Positions 35,007 through 42,756 of a stretch of DNA of 64,000 nucleotides are shown here, one piece after another (the stretch's first letter is position 1; each line of letters opens with the position of its first letter). The notes beneath the pieces are model-generated. The model did not search any database, was not told where the DNA came from, and saw nothing but the letters and a program-made list of their open reading frames with translations. Position numbers and translations under genes: made by a program. Source of the stretch: Paraburkholderia xenovorans LB400 (GTDB lineage: Bacteria; Pseudomonadota; Gammaproteobacteria; Burkholderiales; Burkholderiaceae); assembly GCF_000013645.1 (NCBI RefSeq), contig NC_007952.1:2728001-2792000 (forward strand), given 5' to 3'.

Positions 35007-35639
35007 ATGAAACAATCAGCCGCCGAAATCATCGACGAATACGGTCCTTTTCCGGGCGTCGAAAAAGTGCATGGCGTAACGTACGACGGCCAGCATGTCT
35101 GGTTCGCGGCGGGAGACACGTTGAACGCGTTCGACCCGCAGAGCGGCAAGGCGCTCCGCTCGATCGAGGTCGCCGCGCATGCGGGAACGGCCTTCGACGG
35201 CCAGCACCTGTTCCAGATCGCAGAAGACCGTATCCAGAAGATCGATCCCGAAAGCGGCCGCGTACTCGCCACGATTCCCGCACCGGGCGGCGGAGGCGAC
35301 TCGGGCCTCGCCTGGGCCGAAGGGACGCTCTGGGTCGGACAGTATCGGGAGCGCAAGATCCATCAGGTCGATCCGCAGACGGGCGCGATTCTGCGCACGA
35401 TCGAGTCCAACCGCTTCGTGACCGGCGTCACCTGGGTCGACGGTGAGCTCTGGCACGGCACGTGGGAGAGCGACGAAAGTGATTTGCGGCGACTCGATCC
35501 GCGCACCGGCGAAGTTCAGGAGCGGCTTGAAATGCCGCCTGGCGTCAGCGTGTCGGGACTCGAATCCGACGGCGGCGATCGCTTCTTTTGCGGCGGCGGA
35601 AGCAGCGGCAAGGTGCGAGCCGTGCGACGTCCCAAGTGA
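35007..35639 (+). CDS. Small beta-propeller protein (glutamine-cyclotransferase-like/YncE-like)
   Basis: 210 residues with no signal peptide. Repeated blades carry the pattern DPxxGxxLxxI (FDPQSGKALRSIEV, IDPESGRVLATIPA, VDPQTGAILRTIES, LDPRTGEVQERLEM), and each starts with a G-x-x-W-F/V strand such as QHVWFAAGDTLNAF. This is the pattern of glutamine-cyclotransferase-like and PQQ-like propellers. An AGGAGGG sequence precedes the ATG. It follows the TPR-HTH gene by 33 nt and is probably co-transcribed. The reaction is unknown. Confidence 0.75.
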   Translation: MKQSAAEIIDEYGPFPGVEKVHGVTYDGQHVWFAAGDTLNAFDPQSGKALRSIEVAAHAGTAFDGQHLFQIAEDRIQKIDPESGRVLATIPAPGGGGDSGLAWAEGTLWVGQYRERKIHQVDPQTGAILRTIESNRFVTGVTWVDGELWHGTWESDESDLRRLDPRTGEVQERLEMPPGVSVSGLESDGGDRFFCGGGSSGKVRAVRRPK

Positions 35640-35971
35640 GGTTGCGGGGTGCGGGCCGATTCCGGGGTGGTTCCGGGGTGGTTCCGGGGTGGTTCCGGGG
35701 TGGTTCCGGGGTGGTTCCGGGGTGATTCCGGGGTGATTCCGGGGTGGTTCCGGGGTGATTCCGGGGTGATTCCGCGCCCCGGCAATGATTGGCGCCACCA
35801 TCAGCCTGGTTTCCGCTCGCGTCCCGGCAAGTCTTGCAACAGGTTCAAACGGACGCTAAAGTTTTTTTCTCCTCCGCCGTTTACCCGGCATGCGCCGAGT
35901 GCCACATCAATCACGCCGCATAAATAACTCTAATCTGGCTCAAGTACAAACCACATTCCCTTCAATCCGTA
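35640..35971. other. Intergenic region with minisatellite and promoter-like AT-rich end
   Basis: 332 bases without a gene. The first part carries the 11-bp tandem repeat (35658-35767). The last 120 bases are AT-richer (GTTTTTTTCTCC near 35865 and TAAATAACTCTAAT near 35922) and probably contain the lipoprotein promoter. Open frames through the repeat encode only low-complexity GWFRG-like peptide and are not genes. Confidence 0.6.
35658..35767. repeat. 11-bp minisatellite, 10 copies
   Basis: Ten consecutive 11-mers of consensus GGTTCCGGGGT. Copies 1, 7, 8 and 10 have A at the second base (GATTCCGGGGT), and an eleventh copy at 35768 degenerates after seven bases. The array lies 18 bases after the stop of the propeller gene. 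The variant order (A-G-G-G-G-G-A-A-G-A) points to slippage or duplication rather than recent single expansion. Confidence 0.95.
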
Positions 35972-36649
35972 ATGAAAAAAAGCATCGCAATCTTTGCCAT
36001 TGCCGGCACGTTATTGACTTCAGGCTGTGCGACGGTTTCCAACATGTCGCCCACCACGTCGACGGGTTCGGTCGACACGACGAAAAACTCGTACGCGCTA
36101 ATGACGGTGACACTCAAGAACGCATATCACACCAGTTATCAGCCGAGTCCTATCGTCGTGAACATGGAGCGCGGTTCGGCAGACTCGCGAGAAGACCGCT
36201 TGAATTTCAAATTCGACGATCAGGCCACCAGCACGAGCGACACGGGTAATCACTATTTCATTCGCCTGCCATTGGCGCCGGGTAAATATGTGATGCGCGG
36301 CATTACCGGCCAAAGCGGTATATTCCCTTTCCACGGCATGTTCTTCACGCCGCTTCACGAAGTGGTCGAAATCAAGCCGAATTCGATTGTGTATCTCGGC
36401 CATATCGACGCTACGGTTGTCGAACGTAAAGACGGCGAACTGCGCGCGGGACCGCTCATTCCGTTGATCGATCAGGCGGCCACGGGTTTCAGCGGCGGGA
36501 CGTGGGACATTAGCGTGACCGACCAGTTCGACGACGACGTGACGGCGTTCAGGAAAGACTTCCCGGCACTGACCAATGCGTCGATCGAACGTGAAGTGCT
36601 GCCTGCCTGGGACAAGCAGAAGGCAACCGAGTGGTGGAATAACCACTGA
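35972..36649 (+). CDS. Hypothetical lipoprotein
   Basis: 225 residues with a lipoprotein signal (AIAGTLLTSGCATVS; lipobox LTSGC, Cys near residue 19). The mature part contains NHYFIRLPLAPGKYVMRGIT and HEVVEIKPNSIVYLGHIDAT, a beta-rich pattern shared with DUF2846-like periplasmic proteins in which an APG-x-Y strand is followed by VYxG. The family is not certain. It is probably an outer-membrane lipoprotein. A weak stem with T-run follows at 36715-36744. Confidence 0.7.
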   Translation: MKKSIAIFAIAGTLLTSGCATVSNMSPTTSTGSVDTTKNSYALMTVTLKNAYHTSYQPSPIVVNMERGSADSREDRLNFKFDDQATSTSDTGNHYFIRLPLAPGKYVMRGITGQSGIFPFHGMFFTPLHEVVEIKPNSIVYLGHIDATVVERKDGELRAGPLIPLIDQAATGFSGGTWDISVTDQFDDDVTAFRKDFPALTNASIEREVLPAWDKQKATEWWNNH

Positions 36650-36714
36650 CTCGACGCAGCAACGCTGAGCGGCGCGCCCCTGCAACCGCTCGCCTGCGCC
36701 TCGCTTCACCCGCC

Positions 36715-36744
36715 ATGCCGTGCCGCTGCGCAAGGCATTTTTTT
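36715..36744 (+). terminator. Weak hairpin with T-run
   Basis: ATGCC and GGCAT flank a 14-base interval and are followed directly by TTTTTT. It lies 66 bases after the lipoprotein stop and before the promoter of the MFS gene. The short stem makes it weak. Confidence 0.4.
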
Positions 36745-36788
36745 CGGCCGACAATTTGCGCGAATAGTTTCGAATAAGGGGAAACCCG

Positions 36789-36794
36789 TATAAT
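36789..36794 (+). promoter_or_regulatory. Perfect -10 hexamer upstream of MFS gene
   Basis: TATAAT lies 101 bases before the GTG start at 36895, in an AT-richer stretch. No convincing -35 hexamer at 16-18 bases is seen, so the assignment is provisional. Confidence 0.4.
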
Positions 36795-36894
36795 TCCCGC
36801 AAGAGGTCAGACAACTAGAGGACATCCGTTGTCAGGACCCTGGTCCGCGCCAGCCGCGCGGCGCCGACCCTGAAAAGCCTTCTCTCCCAGATCC

Positions 36895-38451
36895 GTGAAT
36901 CCGACTGCCACTGCCCTGCCCTTTCGCAACGCTCTGTTCGCCATGCTCGGCATCGGGCTCGTCAATATGCTGGTCGCACTCGACCAGACAGTCGTCAGTA
37001 CCGCGCTGCCTTCCATCGTCGCCGAACTGCACGGCTTCGAGTATTACGCGTGGATCGCCAGCGCGTATTTGCTGGCCTCCGTGGTGACGGTGCCGGTGTT
37101 CGGACGGCTCGGCGATTACTTCGGCCGCAAGCGTTTCGTGATCGCTGCGGTCATTACGTTCACGGTGGCGTCGGTGCTTTGCGGCGTCGCGAACGACATG
37201 CTGTTTCTCGTGATCGCGCGCGGCTTGCAAGGTGTCGGCGGCGGGATGATGGTCGGCACGGCGTTCGCGTCGATACCCGATCTCTTTCCCGATCCGCGCG
37301 CGCGTGTGCGCTGGCAGGTGGTGATGGCGGCAGCGTATGGTATCGGCACGGCGGCGGGGCCATCGCTCGGCGGGTGGATGAGCGAACACTGGGGTTGGCG
37401 CTCCACCTTCCTGATCAATCTGCCGGTCGGCGCGGCCGCGCTCTATTTCATCTGGGCGCATCTGCCGAGCTTTCTCCGTCCGCATGAAGGCGACGTGAAA
37501 ATCGACTGGCTCGGCGCGGCGCTGGTCGCCACCGTGCTCGGCGGTCTGCAAGCGTTCATCGAAGCCGTGCCGAAAGACGGCCTGAGCATCGCCAATCTCA
37601 CGCTGGCCGTCTGCGTGATCGCCGGCGCGATAGCTTTGCTGGTATGCGAAAAACGCGCCACGCATCCGATCATTCCGCTTGACCTGTTCAGGGATCCGCA
37701 ACTCGTCACGCTGTTCACGCTCGGCATGCTGTCGGGCTTCGTGATGTTCTCGCTGATCTTTTTCGCGCCGCTGCTGCTGCAAGGGGGCTTCGGCCTGTCG
37801 CCGCAACAGGCCGGACTGCTCGCCACGCCGATCGCCGCGTGCATCGCGCTCGGCAGTCTGCTGAACACGCGCATCGTCATTCACATGAAGAAGCCCACGC
37901 GGATCCTCTCGATCGGTTTCGCGCTGCTGTTGTTCGCTTCCATTGCGCTGGCGTTTGCGAATCCGGACACGCCGCATCTGTGGATCGAATTGCCGATGGC
38001 CGCGGTCGGCATCGGCCTCGGTTTCATCCTCAACAATCTGAACGTGTTCGGCCAGGAGATTGCCGGACGCGAACGCTTCGGCATCACGACGGCGCTGCTG
38101 CAATCCACGCGCATGGTGGGCGGGATGCTGGGCACGAGCATTGTCGCGACCGTGGTGTCGCATCATTACCGCAACGTCGTCACGCGCACCATGAGCGTGC
38201 TCGGCGAGCCGGCCGCCTCGCAATGGCGGCCCCGCTTCGTCGATCTGCGCATTCTGATCGACGAAGCGTCACGTCTGAAGCTGATCGCGGATATGAAGCC
38301 GTCAGGGCTCAATACGCTCGCGTTGATCGATACGGCGCGCGATGCGCTGGTGCAGTCCATTCACATCGGCGTGTGGCTGACGGCGGTCGCGGCGCTGGCG
38401 GCCGCGCTGCTGGTGCAGCGCATCTCGCATGTGGTGTTTCGCAAGAGCTGA
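36895..38451 (+). CDS. MFS drug/solute exporter, DHA2 (14-helix) family
   Basis: 518 residues with about 14 hydrophobic helices. Motif A after helix 2 is GRLGDYFGRKRFV, helix 1 carries the DHA2-typical ALDQTVVSTALPSIV, and helix 5 has the antiporter-type motif C region GIGTAAGPSLGGWM. The C-terminal half contains a long loop (RPRFVDLRILIDEASRLKLI). Such proteins expel drugs or metabolites with proton exchange. The start is GTG at 36895, and no longer frame is protein-like. It is convergent with gudD, 24 bases apart. The substrate is unknown. Confidence 0.85.
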   Translation: MNPTATALPFRNALFAMLGIGLVNMLVALDQTVVSTALPSIVAELHGFEYYAWIASAYLLASVVTVPVFGRLGDYFGRKRFVIAAVITFTVASVLCGVANDMLFLVIARGLQGVGGGMMVGTAFASIPDLFPDPRARVRWQVVMAAAYGIGTAAGPSLGGWMSEHWGWRSTFLINLPVGAAALYFIWAHLPSFLRPHEGDVKIDWLGAALVATVLGGLQAFIEAVPKDGLSIANLTLAVCVIAGAIALLVCEKRATHPIIPLDLFRDPQLVTLFTLGMLSGFVMFSLIFFAPLLLQGGFGLSPQQAGLLATPIAACIALGSLLNTRIVIHMKKPTRILSIGFALLLFASIALAFANPDTPHLWIELPMAAVGIGLGFILNNLNVFGQEIAGRERFGITTALLQSTRMVGGMLGTSIVATVVSHHYRNVVTRTMSVLGEPAASQWRPRFVDLRILIDEASRLKLIADMKPSGLNTLALIDTARDALVQSIHIGVWLTAVAALAAALLVQRISHVVFRKS

Positions 38452-38475
38452 GGCGCCGGCCGGATCATCGCTGGT

Positions 38476-39825
38476 TCAGCGCACGAGGCACGGGCGCCTG
38501 TTATCAAACTTCCAGTTCGGGATCAGATACTGCATGGCCACGCCGTCGTCGCGCGCGCCCAGGCCATGCTGCTGATACAGCGCGTGCGCCTTGCCGATCT
38601 CATCCATGTCCAGTTCGACGCCGAGCCCCGCGGCCTGCGGCACCTTGACCCTGCCGCCGACGATCCGCAGCGGCTCGCGCGTCAACCGCTGGCCGTCCTG
38701 CCAGATCCAGTGCGTGTCGATCGCGGTGATCCTGCCCGGCGCGGCGGCCGCGACATGCGTGAACATGGCGAGCGAAATGTCGAAGTGGTTGTTCGAGTGC
38801 GAGCCCCACGTGAGGCCCCAGTCATTGCACATCTGCGCGACGCGCACCGAGCCCTGCATGGTCCAGAAGTGCGGATCGGCCAGCGGGATATCCACGGACT
38901 GCAACTGGATCGCGTGGCCCATCTGGCGCCAGTCGGTCGCGATCATGTTGGTCGCCGTCGGCAAGCCGGTCGCGCGGCGGAACTCGGCCATCACCTCGCG
39001 GCCCGAATAGCCGTTTTCGGCGCCGCACGGATCTTCCGCATAGGCCAGCACGTCGTGCTTGTCGCGGCATAGGCGCACTGCTTCGGCCAGCGACCAGGCG
39101 CCGTTCGGGTCGAGCGTCACGCGCGCGTTCGGAAAACGTTCGGCGAGCGCGGTGACCGCTTCGATTTCGGCGTCGCCAGTCAGCACGCCGCCCTTGAGCT
39201 TGAAGTCGTTGAAGCCGTAGCGCGCCTGCGCGGCCTCGGCGAGCCGTACGACGGCCCCGGGCGTCAGCGCCTGCTCGGTGCGCACGCGTTCCCAGTCGTC
39301 GCGAGCATCGGCGCCGCTCGCATAGTCCAGGTCGGTTTTGTTGCGGTCGCCGATATAGAACAGATAACCGAGCATTTCCACTTCGTCGCGTTGCTGGCCT
39401 TCGCCGAGCAGTGCGGCGACTGGCACGCCCAGATGCTGGCCGAGCAGGTCGAGCAATGCGGCTTCGAGCGCGGTCACCGCGTGAATGGTGGTGCGCAGAT
39501 CGAACGTCTGCAAACCGCGGCCGCCGGCGTCGCGCTCGGCGAATTGTGTGCGCACCTTGTTCAGGACTGCCTGCAGATTGCCGATCGACTGACCGACGAC
39601 GAGCGCACGCGCGTCGTCGATGGTCTTGCGAATGCTCTCGCCGCCCGGCACTTCGCCCACGCCGGTATGGCCAGCGCTGTCGCGCAGGATGACGATGTTG
39701 CGCGTGAAGAACGGGCCATGCGCGCCGCTCAGATTGAGCAGCATGCTGTCACGGCCGGCGACAGGCACGACGCGCAGTTCGGTGACGACCGGCGTGTCGT
39801 TCGATTGGGAAGGTTTCGCGGACAT
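38476..39825 (-). CDS. gudD: Glucarate dehydratase
   Basis: 449 residues of the enolase superfamily; dehydrates D-glucarate (and L-idarate) to 5-keto-4-deoxyglucarate. The general base lysine lies in GFNDFKLKGGVLTGD, metal ligands in ARVTLDPNGAWSL and LAYAEDPCGAENGY, and the catalytic histidine in WGSHSNNHFDISLAMFTH. The length and the C-terminal YLIPNWKFDNRRPC agree with GudD rather than other mandelate-racemase group members. No other glucarate-pathway gene is adjacent; a broken FCD-type regulator lies about 350 bases upstream. The sequence TTGTACGAT at 39918-39926 in its promoter could be a GntR-type site, but this is weak. Confidence 0.9.
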   Translation of the reverse strand: MSAKPSQSNDTPVVTELRVVPVAGRDSMLLNLSGAHGPFFTRNIVILRDSAGHTGVGEVPGGESIRKTIDDARALVVGQSIGNLQAVLNKVRTQFAERDAGGRGLQTFDLRTTIHAVTALEAALLDLLGQHLGVPVAALLGEGQQRDEVEMLGYLFYIGDRNKTDLDYASGADARDDWERVRTEQALTPGAVVRLAEAAQARYGFNDFKLKGGVLTGDAEIEAVTALAERFPNARVTLDPNGAWSLAEAVRLCRDKHDVLAYAEDPCGAENGYSGREVMAEFRRATGLPTATNMIATDWRQMGHAIQLQSVDIPLADPHFWTMQGSVRVAQMCNDWGLTWGSHSNNHFDISLAMFTHVAAAAPGRITAIDTHWIWQDGQRLTREPLRIVGGRVKVPQAAGLGVELDMDEIGKAHALYQQHGLGARDDGVAMQYLIPNWKFDNRRPCLVR

Positions 39826-40170
39826 GATGTCTCCAGGTTTGGCCGTTCAGGCGGTCTGATCGAATGCAACCTGCGCATTCAGGTCGACAGGCATTCTGGC
39901 TTGCGGCATGCCATATGTTGTACGATGACAGTCTACTTTGATTGGATATAACCAGCCAATGCGGTGTTTACCCTGCTTACGTCCAGTTTGTAAGGCTGTG
40001 CCACGTGTCTTTCGACTTGCATGATCGCAGCGGCATGCTGAAATAAGACGTCCTACAACCAAAAATAGGCGGTCAGTCGCATACCGCAGACGCACCCCGA
40101 AATCCTTCTGCCCGAAACACCTGGGAGGCAGCAATCGAACCGCCCGTCTCCCACCAGACGCTAACGTGGC
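39826..40170. other. Upstream region of gudD
   Basis: 345 bases without a gene. It must contain the gudD promoter (minus strand). The AT-rich part 39910-39960 (CATATGTTGTACGATGACAG) is a candidate promoter/operator. No N-terminal half of the regulator remnant that follows at 40171 can be found here. Confidence 0.45.
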
Positions 40171-40492
40171 AGCATCGATACGCTGGCGCTCGACATCGAG
40201 TTTCATTTGCAGATCGCACGCGCGAGCGTCAATCGCTAGTTCTTCGACGTGCTCAGCCAACTCGACCGGGCGGTGAGTCCACGTACGCGGCTCGGCTCGG
40301 CTCGGCTCGGCGAAGATCGCGGAACTCGACCATATCGAACATCTGCGTAGCGTGCTCGGCGAGCACCAGATGATCTATCGCGCAATCGAGCGGCAAGACC
40401 CGGACGACGCACGCGCCGCGATGCGCATGCATTTGAGCAATAGCCGCGAACGGCTGCGCCGCGCCCACGAGTTAAGCAGAACGGGCGACTGA
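40171..40492 (+). pseudogene. C-terminal (FCD) remnant of a GntR/FadR-family regulator, nonsense and frameshift
   Basis: The first segment, SIDTLALDIEFHLQIARASV, is the start of an FCD effector domain (the H of the metal site is in EFHLQIA). It meets TAG at 40236-40238, replacing the tyrosine expected in NRYF, and continues FFDVLSQLDRAVSPRTRLGS. The frame then breaks inside GGCTC repeated four times (40289-40308) and resumes as AKIAELDHIEHLRSVLGEHQ and onward to AAMRMHLSNSRERLR, the end of an FCD domain, with TGA at 40490-40492. Removing two GGCTC units would restore the frame. The HTH half is absent. It probably once regulated gudD, since FadR-type regulators commonly flank glucarate genes. 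Confidence 0.72.
40289..40308 (+). repeat. Pentanucleotide repeat (GGCTC)4
   Basis: Four tandem GGCTC units lie inside the regulator remnant, and their number sets the downstream reading frame. Two units would give the in-frame RTRLGSAKIAEL sequence, and four put the rest out of frame. Confidence 0.9.
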
Positions 40493-40834
40493 GAGTGGGC
40501 GGTGGGCGGCTGTCATGCGTGCGGTTGTATGCGGTTGCATCCTGCTGGCAATACCAAAGTACCCGTTCCGATGCAGCGCGGATGGAGAAGCGCGGCAGGA
40601 CATTGCCGCGCGCCGCAAAGAGGAGACTTTCGTCGCGATGCTCATCGAACAACGCTGCGTGGATTGAAGCTGAACGCCAACCCGATGCGCGCTGCCTTTC
40701 ATTTTCAAACAGAGCCCGATTCCCGCCATTAATCGTCTGATTTAATCAAATGCGCTCGCGCTAATATCGCCTTTGCGCGAGCCCGAGGATAAAAACCGTT
40801 CGCGCGTATTCTCCAAAACTTCAAAAACGAAAAA
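40493..40834. other. Intergenic region before the DUF2844 gene
   Basis: 342 bases. The first half is GC-rich with no supported gene; a short plus-strand frame ending at 40668 (ARQDIAARRKEETFVAMLIE) looks protein-like but is too short to call. The last 100 bases are AT-richer (TTAATCGTCTGATTTAATCA near 40727) and should hold the promoter of the DUF2844/DUF3443 genes. Confidence 0.45.
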
Positions 40835-41341
40835 ATGATAATGAGTCAGTTTCGAATGCTCGCAATCGCCGCAGCGTCGTTCGCGATAGCCATTCCCGCC
40901 CACGCGGGATTGGGCGGCGCGCCGACCTATCCGGTAACGGCCAGCAGCACGAGCGCGGGGGCAGCCAGCCAGAATAGCGCGGCGGTCGCACGCTTCGCCG
41001 CCAGCGCCGGCGCTGCCTCCACGAACTACACGGTGAGCCAGACCACGCTGCCATCCGGCACCGTGGTCAGCGAGTACATCGGCGCGGGTAACACCGTGTT
41101 CGCGTTGAGCTGGCAAGGCCCGACCATGCCGCCGCTCAAAACGCTGCTCGCCAACTACTTCCCGTCCTACGTCCAGGCCCTCACCGACGCCCACGCCACC
41201 CAGGGCGGCGGCTACGGACCCGCCGTCGTGCACCAGTCGGGGCTGGTCGTGGAGACCGGCGGCCATATGGGCGCCTTCGTGGGCCGCGCCTATTTACCGC
41301 AAGCGCTGCCGCAAGGGGTCAGCGCGGACGACATCAAATAA
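40835..41341 (+). CDS. DUF2844 family exported protein
   Basis: 168 residues with a signal peptide (MLAIAAASFAIAIPAHA). The mature part contains NYTVSQTTLPSGTVVSEYIG, VFALSWQGPTMPPLKTLLAN and AVVHQSGLVVETGGHMGAFV, the standard DUF2844 pattern. The family is restricted mainly to Burkholderiales and always seems to accompany a DUF3443 gene, as here, 30 bases downstream. The function is unknown. Two ATGs lie six bases apart and either could be used. Confidence 0.85.
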   Translation: MIMSQFRMLAIAAASFAIAIPAHAGLGGAPTYPVTASSTSAGAASQNSAAVARFAASAGAASTNYTVSQTTLPSGTVVSEYIGAGNTVFALSWQGPTMPPLKTLLANYFPSYVQALTDAHATQGGGYGPAVVHQSGLVVETGGHMGAFVGRAYLPQALPQGVSADDIK

Positions 41342-41371
41342 CTCATTAAAATCATTAGAGAGAGAACAACA

Positions 41372-42682
41372 GTGCGCAAAATCGCAAGGATTATTGCCGC
41401 GGCGCTCGGGCTCGGGTTGGCACTCAATCTTGCCGGCTGCGGCGGTGGTGGCGGTGGCAGCAGCACGCCGGCCGCAACGAACACGCCCGCGCCATCGGGC
41501 GGTACGACCTCCAATCCCGTTACCAGCAACTCGACACCCAACGTGCTCGCCGTCGACGCGTCTGCCGTGCCCACGCCGGTTGGCGCCGGCAATACGATGC
41601 TGGTGACGGTAAGCGGAACGGGCATTCACAATCAGCCGATGGTCAGCGTCAAGATCTGCGCGGGCGGCTCCAACGCGGCCACGAGCTGCGCGACGATTCC
41701 GAACGTGATCGTCGATACAGCGTCGTTCGGCTTGCGCCTGGTTCGCTCCGCGATCCCGAACGCGACCTTCAACGCGCTCGCCGCCGAAACGGATCAATCA
41801 AGCGGCCTGCCGCTCGCCGAATGCGCGTTGTTCGGCAGCGGTTATGCATGGGGTTCGGTGCATACCGCCGACGTGGCGCTATCGAGCGAGATTGCGGCCT
41901 CGGTGCCGATTCACGTGATCGGCGATCCCGCACTGACCGTGGCCGCGCCGGCCGAATGCCAGGTGGGCCGGCCGCTGGCGAGCGCTGCCGATATCGGCGC
42001 AAACGGCATTCTCGGCATCGGCGTGAGTCCGACGGACTGCGGTTCATTGTGCGAGCTGACGGCGCGCCCGCAGTTCTATTACACCAATGCCGGCAACGCG
42101 ACTTCAGTGCCCGTGAGCAAACAGATCACGAATCCGGTTTCGCTCTTCGCGCAGGATAACAACGGCGTGATTCTGGAAATGGCGCAGGTATCGGATAGCG
42201 GCAGCGCGACGGCTCAAGGCACGCTCGTGTTCGGCATCGACACTCAGACCAATAACGTATTGAACGGCACCGGCGCCCCGATTCTGCGGACCGACCTGAA
42301 CGGCGACTTTACGTCCACCTATAACGGGAGCGTGTTTACCCAGACGTTCTTCGACTCGGGCTCGACGGTGCTGTTCTTTCCGGACACGACGATCGCTCGC
42401 GACGCGTCGTCCGGCTACTACATTCCGGCCACGACGGTGGGCCGCACCTCGACGCTGGCGGGGACCAATCCGGCGAGCGTGACGCTCGGCTTCAATATCG
42501 GAAACGGCGCGACGCTGAATGCATCGGGGAACAATGCGTTCAACAATCTCGGCATCTACATAACTCACCAGTTCGACTTCGGCCTGCCGTTCTTCTATGG
42601 TCGCCATGTGTATTACGGCATTTCAGGCCGGGCATCGAGCGGTGGTGGGACGGGCCCGTACGTCGCATACGTTTCGAGCTGA
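41372..42682 (+). CDS. DUF3443 family lipoprotein
   Basis: 436 residues from a GTG at 41372. Lipoprotein signal (GLALNLAGC followed by a glycine/serine linker). The mature domain carries IVDTASFGLRLVRSAI near residue 110 and, about 210 residues later, TQTFFDSGSTVLFFPDTTI. These two elements are spaced and phrased like the two DTGS-type active-site loops of pepsin-like aspartic proteases, though the first is DTAS. The C-terminal VTLGFNIGNGATLNASGNNAFN also fits a beta-rich pepsin-like lobe. It forms an operon with the DUF2844 gene. A protease function is an inference. Confidence 0.83.
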   Translation: MRKIARIIAAALGLGLALNLAGCGGGGGGSSTPAATNTPAPSGGTTSNPVTSNSTPNVLAVDASAVPTPVGAGNTMLVTVSGTGIHNQPMVSVKICAGGSNAATSCATIPNVIVDTASFGLRLVRSAIPNATFNALAAETDQSSGLPLAECALFGSGYAWGSVHTADVALSSEIAASVPIHVIGDPALTVAAPAECQVGRPLASAADIGANGILGIGVSPTDCGSLCELTARPQFYYTNAGNATSVPVSKQITNPVSLFAQDNNGVILEMAQVSDSGSATAQGTLVFGIDTQTNNVLNGTGAPILRTDLNGDFTSTYNGSVFTQTFFDSGSTVLFFPDTTIARDASSGYYIPATTVGRTSTLAGTNPASVTLGFNIGNGATLNASGNNAFNNLGIYITHQFDFGLPFFYGRHVYYGISGRASSGGGTGPYVAYVSS

Positions 42683-42756
42683 GTGTTTTGTCGTCAGATC
42701 CCGTGCGATCGCTATAAAGAAGAAATCAGAACCGCTCGGATCGCACGGGCTATTCA

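Noticed and set aside
35658..35767. CRISPR array
   Set aside because: Units are contiguous 11-mers without unique spacers and there are no cas genes.
35649..35927. Open frames through the 11-bp repeat encoding GWFRG-like repeats
   Set aside because: The repeat makes three open frames automatically; no ribosome-binding site and no homology-like sequence.
40495..40740. Two overlapping small plus-strand frames before DUF2844
   Set aside because: No ribosome-binding site and no recognisable sequence; the short protein-like piece near 40590-40668 is too small to call.
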